Source: UBA6522 sp965262365 (lineage in GTDB: Bacteria; Pseudomonadota; Gammaproteobacteria; Steroidobacterales; Rariloculaceae). From it: DNA of 64,000 nt. The DNA lies in the NCBI GenBank assembly GCA_965262365.1, contig OZ253541.1, positions 620,001 to 684,000 on the forward strand. The letters are read 5' to 3'. Positions 1 through 8,567 of this stretch are shown in pieces. Positions within the stretch are counted from its first letter, which is position 1. Each line of letters starts with the position of its first letter. Position numbers and translations under genes: made by a program. A model generated the notes under the pieces. It was not told the DNA's origin and did no database searches. It saw only the letters and a program-made list of their open reading frames with translations.

Positions 1-189
1 GACCTGTCCGTCCGGGATATCGGTAATTTGAACAAGAATCAGTGGATGAGGACTGATCAACTCGAATGTCTTCACTTCCACCTCAACGGTGAAACGTTTC
101 TGATCATCGTAGACCCCAATGACGGAGTGATGGCCTGGGGCAGTCATGCTCCAGAGCGATATTACTGAAATTGCGATGAACCGATACAT
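1..189 (-). CDS. DUF6152-type secreted protein, N-terminal fragment cut by the window edge
   Basis: Minus-strand frame open from an ATG at 189 to the first base (63 codons, no stop), so the gene continues to the left of the window. Residues 1-19 form a signal peptide (basic start MYR, then a hydrophobic stretch ending ...SMTAPG), followed at once by the HHS motif that opens mature DUF6152 domains. A strand pattern like that family follows (VEVEVKTFELISPHPLILV). The function of the family is unknown; members are exported small beta-rich domains. This would be one of four relatives in the window, divergent from the one at 470. The product name rests on the HHS start and strand pattern only. Confidence 0.6.
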   Translation of the reverse strand, partial: MYRFIAISVISLWSMTAPGHHSVIGVYDDQKRFTVEVEVKTFELISPHPLILVQITDIPDGQV

Positions 190-221
190 TGGTGCGTACG
201 AAGTATAGCGCCCCTTGAGTA

Positions 222-269
222 TTCCCCTCGACCTTTCCCCTTGACTTTCCCCCTCGGCCTTTCCCCTGG
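222..269. repeat. pyrimidine-rich short repeat in the divergent intergenic region
   Basis: Four imperfect copies of a CTTTCCCC-like unit spaced about 12-14 bases apart lie in the 280-base gap between the divergent DUF6152 genes. On the minus strand this reads as repeated GGGGAAAG. No gene was found in 190-469 that is better than a shadow frame. A regulatory role is possible but nothing shows it. Confidence 0.4.
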
Positions 270-469
270 AACGGCTCCACCAGGTGAAGGATTTCCAAGT
301 CTCGTTGAAGGGCCTCCTGCTCTCGGTCCAGGCAGGTACCGAATTCGGGGGCAATGGGTTCCCGGCATCGTGTTACGAATTTTGCTAGTGTTCAGGGCGC
401 TGAGCAGGACGACGATTGGCGAGATATTCGGGCTGGTTCCTGCTCTATCAACGTCGCCAGGAGGCATGG

Positions 470-1558
470 ATGGACAGAATTTCCAATTGCGTGTTTCCGA
501 TTCTGTTTCTCGCGGCGCTGCCGAGCCAGGCGCACCATTCCTCGGCGCCGCACTTCGATCGGGACTCGGAAATCATTCTGGATGCCGTGGTGACCGGGTT
601 TCGGTTCGTTAACCCTCATTCCTACGTGTATTTCGAGGTTGTGAACGATGCGGGTGAACGCGTCGCCTGGCGCTGTGAATTGTCGGCGGCAAACCTGGCG
701 CGACGCAACGGCTGGACGCCGGAGATACTTTCGCCGGGCGATCGGATCACGATTAACGGCGCGCCGGCCAGGCGCGAGGAAAACGTATGTTTTCTGAACT
801 CCTTTACCACTGAGCAAGGTCTTGAGATCCGCCGCAACGAGGACCTTGTCGAACTCGGGATCGGTGGGGCGGAGGAGTTCGTCGTTTTTGCAAGTCTCGC
901 GGAGGACCGCCCGCGGTACCTTGAGAACGGCGACCCGAATATTTCCGGCGACTGGGTGCGTTTCAGGCCTGTGACCGGTGGCGGCACGATACCGCCGATC
1001 GAGTTGGGCGATCAGGGATTGCCGAATCGTCCCACGTCGAACGAGGCGGGCAAGCGTGCGGCGGAGTCATGGGATTACCGGTTCGACAATCCGGCCCTGT
1101 TCTGCAAGAACGCCAACATCATTCATGGGTGGCAGCACGATGCCCATGTGAACCGGATCGTGCAGGGCGAGCAGACGATTACGTTGTACTACGGCTACAA
1201 CGATCTGGTTCGGACGATACATCTGGGCCTGACGGAACACCCTCAGGACCTGACGCCGAGCACGGAGGGCCATTCGATCGGTCATTGGGAGGGCGATACC
1301 CTGGTCGTGGACACCGTGGGATTTTCACCGAATGCGATGATCCCGATTCAGGAAATCCTGCACAGCAACCGGATGCACATCGTCGAACGGTTCCGGATCG
1401 ACTACGAGAGCGAGCGCCTGATCCGCTCGTACCTTGTCGAGGATGCGTGGTTTACGAGCCCTTATGCCCGACAGGATGTAATGGCTCCGTCGGCGCGTCC
1501 GCTCGAGCCCTACAACTGCGTGGAACTGGCAGGCGAGAACAATATCCGCCCTGAATAA
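470..1558 (+). CDS. secreted protein with N-terminal DUF6152-like domain and large C-terminal beta domain
   Basis: 362 residues from the ATG at 470, chosen because an AGGAGG-like Shine-Dalgarno lies about six bases upstream and a clear signal peptide follows (cleavage near residue 21, ...LPSQA|HHS). The frame stays open upstream to 416, but that part lacks a ribosome site. Residues 22-130 resemble DUF6152 (HHS start, NPHSYVYFEV strand). The C-terminal half carries patterns shared with the gene at 24881-25900: R-x-I, WEGDTLVVDT, ERFRID, and a conserved Cys near the end. Probably periplasmic; function unknown. It is a close architectural relative of the 24881 protein rather than of the short one at 4905. 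Confidence 0.75.
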   Translation: MDRISNCVFPILFLAALPSQAHHSSAPHFDRDSEIILDAVVTGFRFVNPHSYVYFEVVNDAGERVAWRCELSAANLARRNGWTPEILSPGDRITINGAPARREENVCFLNSFTTEQGLEIRRNEDLVELGIGGAEEFVVFASLAEDRPRYLENGDPNISGDWVRFRPVTGGGTIPPIELGDQGLPNRPTSNEAGKRAAESWDYRFDNPALFCKNANIIHGWQHDAHVNRIVQGEQTITLYYGYNDLVRTIHLGLTEHPQDLTPSTEGHSIGHWEGDTLVVDTVGFSPNAMIPIQEILHSNRMHIVERFRIDYESERLIRSYLVEDAWFTSPYARQDVMAPSARPLEPYNCVELAGENNIRPE

Positions 1559-1575
1559 AGGGCGCCTGACTTTCC

Positions 1576-2634
1576 CTACCGGGTGGCGTACGTCTCGCTG
1601 TAACCGTTGCGCGCGTTGGTGATCGTGAAGCTGCTGCCGTCCGGCTGGACTTCCGCCTTGATCCAGTGAGCCTGGTCGTTTTCAGCGGTCAGGTTGGCGA
1701 TCTTGCGCTCTTCGGTATTGTGCGCGTCATCCGTGCCGAGCGCGCGGTGCATTTGCCAGAAGCCTGCAAGCCCCGGGCTCGCGGCAGCCGCCTCGTACCC
1801 ATCCGGATTGCCGCCCTTGGTAGCGCCGGTGCTCGAAACTGCCGCGATCGGGGCCAGTGACGACACGAATTGAGGCGCGATGTCGTTGCCGTGGTGAGGA
1901 TAGTCGAGCAGATCGATCGTACCGACATTGTTGGTCGGGCAGACCAGGGCGTGCAATCCGCCATACGACAGATCGCCGGCATTCACGTATTGAAAGTCGC
2001 CCAGGGAGAGATGGAACCCGGCGCTGTAGATGTCCTCGCCGTCGAAATCCGCAAGCGCCGTCGACACGCATTCGTCGCCTCTGCAGTATTGATTCGAAGG
2101 ATTCGCCGTCTCACAGGCAGGGTTCGGTTCCGGCGAACCCATGAGCGGTTCGGTCAGGAACTCCTTGTGCGATGCGATGACGGTCACGTCCACGCCTCGC
2201 AGTGGCAGCGTCATGCCGGGACTGACCACGGTTCGCTTCCCGGTTGCAGTCAGTTCGACGTACTGTGCGTACCTAGCCTGTCCGCCTTCGTCGGGCAGCG
2301 TCGTTTCACCGTGATCGACGAACTCGATAATCGGCACCATTTCCGCAAGCGCGAACAACCCGCCGACGTGATCGCCGTGATAGTGCGTCGTGACGGCGTA
2401 GTCGATTTGCGTGGCCCCGGCATCGTCCATCGCGGCCTTGATGCGGTTCGAATAGGTATTGTCCGGTCGTCCGAAGGCTGAATCGACAAGGATCGTCTGG
2501 CCTTCGGGCGTGACGATCAGCGTGGCGGCGGCGCCGTCCGCATCGGTCCAGTAGATGTCCATGGTCTGCTGAGATTGAGCAATCGGCATCGATACGAGCA
2601 GGACAGCTCCCATCGCCGGCGTGAAACGATTCAT
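1576..2634 (-). CDS. exported metallo-beta-lactamase-fold hydrolase (ComEC-like)
   Basis: 352 residues with a signal peptide (about 1-21) and a strong GGGAGA ribosome site before the ATG. The metal site is complete: H84-x-H86-x-D88-H89 in THYHGDHVGG, with a later PHHGN motif typical of the ComEC/competence-type branch of the superfamily. Such proteins hydrolyse phosphoester or ester bonds using two metal ions; the substrate here cannot be read. A Cys pair in CETANPSNQYC near residue 175 could form a disulfide, which fits a periplasmic location. It lies just downstream of the PQQ dehydrogenase on the same strand (75-base gap), so the two may be co-transcribed. Confidence 0.8.
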   Translation of the reverse strand: MNRFTPAMGAVLLVSMPIAQSQQTMDIYWTDADGAAATLIVTPEGQTILVDSAFGRPDNTYSNRIKAAMDDAGATQIDYAVTTHYHGDHVGGLFALAEMVPIIEFVDHGETTLPDEGGQARYAQYVELTATGKRTVVSPGMTLPLRGVDVTVIASHKEFLTEPLMGSPEPNPACETANPSNQYCRGDECVSTALADFDGEDIYSAGFHLSLGDFQYVNAGDLSYGGLHALVCPTNNVGTIDLLDYPHHGNDIAPQFVSSLAPIAAVSSTGATKGGNPDGYEAAAASPGLAGFWQMHRALGTDDAHNTEERKIANLTAENDQAHWIKAEVQPDGSSFTITNARNGYSETYATR

Positions 2635-2709
2635 GTTTTTCTCCCTGTCTATGGGTCTGAAAGCGGACCGGCTCGGATCGCTGTCACCCGACCTCGGTCG
2701 GTTTCCGCG

Positions 2710-4800
2710 CTATTCGTCGTCCGGCAGCGCGTAGGCCAGAAGTTCCGCGCCGTAGCCCTGCCCGCTGACGGCAACCATCACATACTGTCTGCCTCCCAGC
2801 ATGTAAGTCATCGGCGCACCGGTTTGCGGGGCCGGCATGTACACGGCCCCGATGTCCGCGCCCGTTGCCTTGTCGTATGCCCGGAGCATCGCGCCGCGAC
2901 CGTGGGGCGTGGTGACGAATCCGTGTTCTCCGGCGATCAGCAGCGTCGATGTTGCGAGTACGCCGCCTCGGCCGGGCCGGCCGGTGCGGGGGATCTCCAT
3001 GCCCGCCAGCAGCGGATGGTCGCGCACCTCATCGGGGGTGTCGCCGTGGGGCACCTGCCAGGCGATGTTGCCGCTGTGCATGTCGTAGGCGGTGATTCGG
3101 CCGTAGGGAGGCTTGGTCAGGGGCAACCCCTGGACCGTCGGCACTCTCCGGCCGTCCAGAGGAGGCAGGCCCAGCGCGGGATCCGTCGCCTCGCCCCGGA
3201 TGTAGGCCATGTCCGACAGGTCGCCCCCCGGGATAAGCCCGAGCGGTGAAACCGCCGTGGAGGACTGGAGGTAGAGCATGCCGGTTTCCGGGTCGTAGGA
3301 CGCTCCGGGCCAGTTCGCTCCGCCCACGGTGGACGGCAGCATCAGTGTGGCCAGGGGTCCCTCCCAGCGACTCACGACCGGTGGGGTAAACAACGGGCCG
3401 ATCTTGTAGCGGGACACCACCTCGATGGCTTCGGCGCGCAGTTCCGGGGTGAAGTCGATGAGGTCGTCAACGGATACGCCCTGTACATCGAACGGGGGCG
3501 GCCACGTCACGAACGGCTGCGTCGGACTTGTCCGCTCCCCCGGCACATCCGAGGGCTCGACGGGGCGGTCTTCGATAGGCCATACCGGCTCGCCCGTGAG
3601 GCGGTTGAACACGTACAACCAACCCTGTTTGGTCGGTTGGATCAACGCCGGAATGGGTACACCGTCGACGACGAGATCGGCGAGTACCGGCGCACTGGGA
3701 ATGTCGAAATCCCAGATGCCGTGGCGGACGAGTTGATGGTGCCAGCGGCGTTCACCCGAATACAGGTCGACCGCCACGACGCTCTCGCCGAAAAGCCCGT
3801 CTCCATGTCGGTGCCCGCCGTAGTAGTCGCCGGTCGGTTGCTCAACCGGAAGAAAGACGAGTTCGTTCTCCAGGTCCACGCTGATCTGCGTCCACACCCC
3901 CGTGTTGCCGGTATAGGCGGCCGAATCGCCTTCCCAGGTGTCGAAACCCAACTCATCCGCCATTGGAATCGTGTGAAATATCCACAGCCGCTCGCCGGTG
4001 CGCGCGTCGTAGCCGCGAATGTAGCCCTTCTCGTTGCGCATGCTCGCGGGGCGCGATCCGACCAGGTGCGCGGCGCCGACGATGACCACATTCCCGGCTA
4101 CGACGGGTGTTGCCGCCAGGCCGATTTCGCCGGTGATCAGGTCCATGTCCTGATCGGCCTCGAGTTTCAGGTCGGCGACACCGCCTTCGGCGAAATCCGG
4201 GTCCGGTACACCCGTGACAGCGTCCAGCGATATCATCCTGTAGCCCTTGGTGACGTAGAGGATGCGCGCTTGTTCGCCATTGCTCCAGTAGGCGAGTCCG
4301 CGTCCGGACTGCTGGCGGGGCCCGACCTCGGCTCGCTCGCCCTCGTTCGCGCGATGCATCCACAGCAGCTCGCCGGTCGCGGCATCGAGCGCCACGACCG
4401 AACGGCGGCTTCCCGCGGTGGTATAGATCACGCCGCCCGCCATCAGCGGCGTGGTCTGGAGATTGGTTTCGGGAGTCGGGCCGAGGGAGGCCGTGCTGAA
4501 GCGCCAGGCAATTTCAAGGTCCCCGAAATTCTCTGCATCGATCTGGTCGTGAGGCGCGTAGCGCGTGTTGGCCAGGTCGCCTCCGTTGGTAAGCCATTCG
4601 CCGCCATTCGTATCCAAACCCTGAGCGAGGGCGGGCGCATTCGCGCATACGCCAAACAGCAGCGAAACGAGCCCCACAGCGACTGCGCCATTGCGCCCGC
4701 CGGCGCATGGCGCCCGGTTGGCATCGCATCGATCTTCGGGTTGCCGACGCGATCGGTCTCGAACGGTTTCCGGTGCGTGTGAATTCCAGTTGTTATTCAT
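2710..4800 (-). CDS. PQQ-dependent dehydrogenase, periplasmic
   Basis: 696 residues from the ATG at 4800, preceded by GGAG at eight bases; the frame is open to 4974 but that extension overlaps the promoter region. An atypically long basic N-terminus precedes a hydrophobic segment (about residues 39-57) ending ALAQ, a signal sequence. The mature part shows repeated beta-propeller strands of quinoprotein dehydrogenases (GGDLANTRYAP, VVALDAATGELLW, VAVDLYSGERRWHHQ, ITAYDMHSGNIAWQVP, GGVLATSTLLIAGE). These enzymes oxidise sugars, alcohols or polyols and pass electrons to quinone or cytochrome c. Length and pattern fit the glucose/quinate/sorbosone group; no cytochrome c CxxCH motif is present, so an external acceptor is needed. 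Substrate unknown. Confidence 0.88.
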   Translation of the reverse strand: MNNNWNSHAPETVRDRSRRQPEDRCDANRAPCAGGRNGAVAVGLVSLLFGVCANAPALAQGLDTNGGEWLTNGGDLANTRYAPHDQIDAENFGDLEIAWRFSTASLGPTPETNLQTTPLMAGGVIYTTAGSRRSVVALDAATGELLWMHRANEGERAEVGPRQQSGRGLAYWSNGEQARILYVTKGYRMISLDAVTGVPDPDFAEGGVADLKLEADQDMDLITGEIGLAATPVVAGNVVIVGAAHLVGSRPASMRNEKGYIRGYDARTGERLWIFHTIPMADELGFDTWEGDSAAYTGNTGVWTQISVDLENELVFLPVEQPTGDYYGGHRHGDGLFGESVVAVDLYSGERRWHHQLVRHGIWDFDIPSAPVLADLVVDGVPIPALIQPTKQGWLYVFNRLTGEPVWPIEDRPVEPSDVPGERTSPTQPFVTWPPPFDVQGVSVDDLIDFTPELRAEAIEVVSRYKIGPLFTPPVVSRWEGPLATLMLPSTVGGANWPGASYDPETGMLYLQSSTAVSPLGLIPGGDLSDMAYIRGEATDPALGLPPLDGRRVPTVQGLPLTKPPYGRITAYDMHSGNIAWQVPHGDTPDEVRDHPLLAGMEIPRTGRPGRGGVLATSTLLIAGEHGFVTTPHGRGAMLRAYDKATGADIGAVYMPAPQTGAPMTYMLGGRQYVMVAVSGQGYGAELLAYALPDDE

Positions 4801-4843
4801 CGGCCTGACTCCAATCGCGGCGTGCTCGACGTGTGCGACAGCC

Positions 4844-4849
4844 ATTATA
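4844..4849 (-). promoter_or_regulatory. possible -10 box for the PQQ dehydrogenase gene
   Basis: The minus strand reads TATAAT exactly, 44 bases upstream of the ATG at 4800. No good -35 element is visible at 16-18 bases, so this is a weak call resting on the perfect -10 in a GC-rich setting. Confidence 0.35.
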
Positions 4850-4904
4850 TGAACCTTGAACCCTCCAACGCGATGGCTTAGGGTGGATTTTTTGAGGAAC
4901 GCAC

Positions 4905-5297
4905 ATGAATTCAAACGCTCGATGGTACGCGGGAATCGGCGGCGTCTTCCTGGCGTCGTCGTTGGCATTGGCACATCATTCGGTGGACGGTCAGTTCGAG
5001 CGCGCCGACCGGGTCGAGTTGAACGGCGTCATCTCGAAAGTCGACTGGATAAACCCCCATATCTACATCCACCTGGACGTGGAAGACGAGACCGGCGCGA
5101 CGACCGCATGGCGCCTGGAGACAGTACCTCCGTCGTACCTCTACAAGGCGGAGGTGACCCAGGAGATGCTCAGTGGGGGCGGTAAGCCCGTCCGGATCGA
5201 GGCGATACGCTCCTGGGACAAGAATGAGAATTTGGGCTTCATCATCAGGATTCATTACCCGGAAGGTCACCACTATCAACTCTCGTCGGACGAATAG
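4905..5297 (+). CDS. small DUF6152 family secreted protein
   Basis: 130 residues, nearly all one DUF6152 domain. The signal peptide is cleaved after residue 23 (...SLALA|HHSVDG). Mature landmarks are VELNGVISKVDWINPHIYIHLDV and the closing ...GFIIRIHYPEGHHY. A TGAGGA ribosome site precedes the ATG. It is divergent from the PQQ dehydrogenase and followed after 36 bases by the MetE-like gene on the same strand. The family's biochemical role is not known; its repeated presence near quinoprotein dehydrogenases suggests a shared periplasmic process, which is inference. Confidence 0.85.
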   Translation: MNSNARWYAGIGGVFLASSLALAHHSVDGQFERADRVELNGVISKVDWINPHIYIHLDVEDETGATTAWRLETVPPSYLYKAEVTQEMLSGGGKPVRIEAIRSWDKNENLGFIIRIHYPEGHHYQLSSDE

Positions 5298-5333
5298 CAG
5301 TCGCTCCTGAGACTCCCCCCGGAGACATCGCAA

Positions 5334-6515
5334 ATGCTACGAGCCAGCGCAGGGATCATGCTGCCAACCACGATAATTGGATCGCTTCCCCGGCCCAGTT
5401 GGTTTACGGAAAACCTGGGCTCGGAAACCTTTCTCAGGCGGATGATGAACTCCCGCTATCGGGAGCAGTACACCGATACGGTAGCGGTGCACTTGCGCGA
5501 CCAGGAAGTCGCGGGCCTGGACATTTGCACGGACGGGGACGCCCACTACGACGAGGAAGTGGGCGGACAGAGCTGGACGAGCTATCCGTTGTTCCACATG
5601 GAAGGGCTCGACCGCACCAATCCTCAGCCTACCGTGATGAAGACCGGCGGCGTGGCGTTCCCCATGGGCCATATCCTCCACGACTACCTGGAAGCCCGGG
5701 TCATGCCGCGGGTCGTCGGGCCCATCGGTCGCGGCGACCTGCAGTACACGGCCATGTGGAAGACCGCGCAGCGGCTCACCGCCAAACCGGTCAAGTTCGG
5801 AACCGTGACCCCCGACATCCTCTCCGCGGCTGTGGATGACCGCTACTACAGCGACCCCTTTGACCGAATCATGGCGTTCAGCGATGCGCTGAACGAAGAA
5901 CTCAACCATCTGGCCGACGCAGGCTGTCCGGTCATCCAGATCGAGGAGCCTGCCATCCACATGATCCCGGTCAGGGGCAAGGTCTTCGGCAAGCACGACA
6001 TGGCGGACATGGCCGGGGTATACGACAACACGGTCAAGGGCTTGCGCGAGAAGACGGAGGTCTGGTGCCACACCTGCTGGGGCAACCCATCGCAGCAGCG
6101 GATGTTCAAGGAGGTCCAGAGCTACGAATCGGCACTCGATACCTACAACGAGGTCGATGCCGATGTCATCACGTTTGAATCCACAAGCTCGGGGATGCGG
6201 GACATACCGGCCATAGGCAGGGTGATCGAGGAGAAAAAGATCGCCATCGGCATGATCGACCATCATTCCCTGCAGATCGAGCTGCCGGAGGATATCGCCC
6301 GGAGGATCAGGGACACCCTCAAGCACATTCCCGCAGAGCGGCTGATCCTGTGCTCGGACTGCGGCATGGGGCGGGAAGGAATGAGCCGCCGCCACGCCCG
6401 CTACAAGATGGCCGCGCTGGTGCAGGGCGCCAACATCGTCAGGCGGGAGTTGGGACTGCCCGAAGCGGAATGCCTGGCCGCGGACGGCCGCTACTCTCTG
6501 GTACCCGTGGAGTAG
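5334..6515 (+). CDS. cobalamin-independent methionine synthase-like (MetE C-terminal domain) protein
   Basis: 393 residues with the TIM-barrel and zinc site of the MetE catalytic domain only; the N-terminal half of true MetE is absent. Visible landmarks: TTIIGSLPRP at the start, IQIEEPAIH near 201-209, H246-x-C248 in WCHTCWGN, and C340 in LILCSDCGMGR. Proteins of this size occur as core methionine synthases or as methyltransferases acting on other thiols or methylated substrates; the methyl donor cannot be told from the sequence. Two starts are possible: 5334, with GGAG at nine bases, or 5358 (MLPTTIIGS), which matches the usual start of relatives. Codons 1-8 may therefore be non-coding. Confidence 0.85.
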   Translation: MLRASAGIMLPTTIIGSLPRPSWFTENLGSETFLRRMMNSRYREQYTDTVAVHLRDQEVAGLDICTDGDAHYDEEVGGQSWTSYPLFHMEGLDRTNPQPTVMKTGGVAFPMGHILHDYLEARVMPRVVGPIGRGDLQYTAMWKTAQRLTAKPVKFGTVTPDILSAAVDDRYYSDPFDRIMAFSDALNEELNHLADAGCPVIQIEEPAIHMIPVRGKVFGKHDMADMAGVYDNTVKGLREKTEVWCHTCWGNPSQQRMFKEVQSYESALDTYNEVDADVITFESTSSGMRDIPAIGRVIEEKKIAIGMIDHHSLQIELPEDIARRIRDTLKHIPAERLILCSDCGMGREGMSRRHARYKMAALVQGANIVRRELGLPEAECLAADGRYSLVPVE

Positions 6516-6523
6516 TCCGGGCC

Positions 6524-7417
6524 GTGAAACCCGTCGGGCGGCCCGTCGCCTACCTGTTTCTCATACTGACCATGCTGCTGTGGAGCGCGGCGCTGGTGAT
6601 AGCCCGGGGCGTTTACGAGATCGCACCGCCGTTCGCGCTGGCGTTCTGGCGCTGGCTCGGTGCGTTGATAGTGCTTCTGCCGTTTGCGTTGCCCAGGCTG
6701 CGTCGCGAGTTTCCGGCGACGCCTGAAGCGCGGCGTCGAGTCGCTGGCGTCTGCGCACTCATGGTGGTCGGGAACACGCTGTCCATCGTCGCCATGAGCT
6801 ACACCACGGCCATCAACGCCACCGTAATCAATGCCACGCAACCCGCCGTAACGGCGCTGGTGGCGCTCGTGGTCCTGGCCGAGCGTCTGACGTGGATTCA
6901 AGTCCTGGGTGTCGTTTCGGCGTTTGCAGGAATCCTGGCCATGGTGTTCCAGGTCAGTCTCGGTGCCTTGCTGCAGTTGGGCATCAACAGCGGCGATCTG
7001 ATCATGTTCGGGGCGGTGTGTTTCTGGTCCGGCTACGCGGTGGCATTGCATGGTGGCGCCGGATTGCCCAGCCTGCCCGTGCTGCTGTTCCTGATCTGCT
7101 TTTCCGGTGTCTTCGCGGTGCTGCCGTTCTACGTGGCGGAAGCCCTTTCCGGGCGGCAATTCATGGTCTCGTTGCAGAGCGTCAGCGCGGTCATCTACCT
7201 GTCGCTCGGGGCCACGGCGATCGCCGTGTATTTCTGGAGTGCGGCGATCCGCTCCGTGGGCGCCAATCGGGCGGCGGTCTTCCTGAACCTGATTCCGGTG
7301 TTCGGCGCTGCGCTTGCGGTCGGCTTCCTGGGCGAGCGCTTGTTCGCCTACCATCTCATCGGCGCCGGCCTGGTGGTCATCGGGATTTTTCTTGCGGTCG
7401 GCCGACCGGCTCACTGA
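6524..7417 (+). CDS. EamA/DMT-family permease
   Basis: 297 residues with about ten hydrophobic segments in two similar halves, the fold of drug/metabolite transporters. Landmarks are LWSAALVIARG with FALAFWRWLGA in the first half and SLGATAIAVYFWSAAIRSVGANRAAVFLNLIPVFGAALA in the second. The start is a GTG at 6524, eight bases after the MetE-like stop; longer forms of the frame are antisense-like basic sequence inside the previous gene. Such proteins export or import small metabolites, often amino acids or nucleosides. Because it follows the MetE-like gene so closely, a linked substrate (a methylated or sulfur compound) is plausible but unproven. Its stop faces the ABC permease stop 22 bases away. 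Confidence 0.85.
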   Translation: MKPVGRPVAYLFLILTMLLWSAALVIARGVYEIAPPFALAFWRWLGALIVLLPFALPRLRREFPATPEARRRVAGVCALMVVGNTLSIVAMSYTTAINATVINATQPAVTALVALVVLAERLTWIQVLGVVSAFAGILAMVFQVSLGALLQLGINSGDLIMFGAVCFWSGYAVALHGGAGLPSLPVLLFLICFSGVFAVLPFYVAEALSGRQFMVSLQSVSAVIYLSLGATAIAVYFWSAAIRSVGANRAAVFLNLIPVFGAALAVGFLGERLFAYHLIGAGLVVIGIFLAVGRPAH

Positions 7418-7439
7418 GCGCTCGTTCTCGAGGGCTGCG

Positions 7440-8567
7440 TCAATCCAGCCGCTTGCGGAATCGGAGCATCGCCAATGTCATGGAGATCAGGAACAGGATG
7501 CCGAGCTTTTGCAGCGGCAACACCAGTTCCGCAAGGCTTGCGCCCTTGAGCAGAATTCCGCGGATCAGCACGACGAAATGAGTCAGCGGCAGAATCTGGG
7601 CGAAGTATTGCGCCGGTTGCGGCATGCCGTCGAACGGAAAGATGAAGCCCGACAGCAGGATCGACGGCATCAGGATGAAAAACGTCAACTGGAACGCCTG
7701 AAACTGCACCTTGGCGATGGTGGATATGAGCAGCCCAAGCCCCAGCACCGCGACGACGTACGCAAGCGAGGCCAGGTAGAGGTCCACCAGGGACCCGCGC
7801 AACGGCACATCGAACAGAAAGACCGCCGCGGCCAGAATCAGGCTCACCTGCAGCATGCCGATGAAGATGTAGGGAATGATTTTCCCGATCATGAGTTCGA
7901 GGGAGCGAACCGGCGTGGTGATCAGCAGTTCCAGATTGCCCCTTTCGCGCTCCCGGACGATGGCGATGGAGGTAAAGAGCACCATGGTGAAGGTGAGGAT
8001 GACGCCAATGGTGCCCGGTACGATCATCACCGCCGAACGGCGCTCCGGATTGTAGTACTGGCGCATGGAAAATAACCGGCTGTCCTGGCTGCGTCCGGTT
8101 CGCGGGATCAGGCGGGGCGACGCGGCGTGCTCCCTTAACCCGAAGGGCATGTCCACGATGGCCGAGACGGTGCGCGGGATGAGCGGGTCGGTGGCATCCA
8201 CCAGTAGCTGGGCTGCCTCGCGGTTGGGGTCCTGAAGCCGGCGCTCGAAATCCCGCGGGATGAATATCCCGACGACGATTTCGTTGCGCAGCATCAGTTC
8301 TTCGAGTTCCTCCGCGGTGCCAACCCGCCGAACCGGGGCGATGACCTGGCTGGCGGTCAGATCGGCCACCAGCCGCCTTGAGGTCTGGGTACCCGCCTGG
8401 TCCGCGATGCCGGCGCGCAGGTTACGCACGTCCATGTTGATCGCGTAGCCGAACAAGGTGATCAGGATGAGCGGAATGCCAATGACCATCGCGAATGTCA
8501 GCCGGTCGCGCGCCAGTTGACGAAATTCCTTCTGGGCGATGGCCCACGTCCTGCGCATCGCTTTCAC
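7440..8567 (-). CDS. ABC-2 type exporter permease (YhhJ/YbhR-like)
   Basis: 375 residues. An N-terminal membrane helix (TFAMVIGIPLILITLFGYAINM) is followed by a large periplasmic domain (about 50-175) and five C-terminal helices including LMIGKIIPYIFIGMLQVSLILAAAVFLF, the ABC-2 pattern. The start is taken as GTG 8567, because it overlaps the upstream ATPase stop as GTGA and has GGAG eight bases before it; the ATG at 8558 has no ribosome site. Third gene of an operon with the HlyD-like and ATPase genes. The set matches tripartite ABC exporters of the YbhGFSR type for drugs or cations. Only one permease is present, so it probably works as a homodimer. Confidence 0.88.
   Translation of the reverse strand: MKAMRRTWAIAQKEFRQLARDRLTFAMVIGIPLILITLFGYAINMDVRNLRAGIADQAGTQTSRRLVADLTASQVIAPVRRVGTAEELEELMLRNEIVVGIFIPRDFERRLQDPNREAAQLLVDATDPLIPRTVSAIVDMPFGLREHAASPRLIPRTGRSQDSRLFSMRQYYNPERRSAVMIVPGTIGVILTFTMVLFTSIAIVRERERGNLELLITTPVRSLELMIGKIIPYIFIGMLQVSLILAAAVFLFDVPLRGSLVDLYLASLAYVVAVLGLGLLISTIAKVQFQAFQLTFFILMPSILLSGFIFPFDGMPQPAQYFAQILPLTHFVVLIRGILLKGASLAELVLPLQKLGILFLISMTLAMLRFRKRLD

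Noticed and set aside
3637..4782. Long plus-strand frame of 381 codons
   Set aside because: It is fully antisense to the PQQ dehydrogenase, is Arg/Gly/His-rich and has no recognisable motif; typical of GC-rich antisense frames.
5337..6395. Minus-strand frame of 352 codons
   Set aside because: Antisense shadow of the MetE-like gene, which carries clear active-site motifs.
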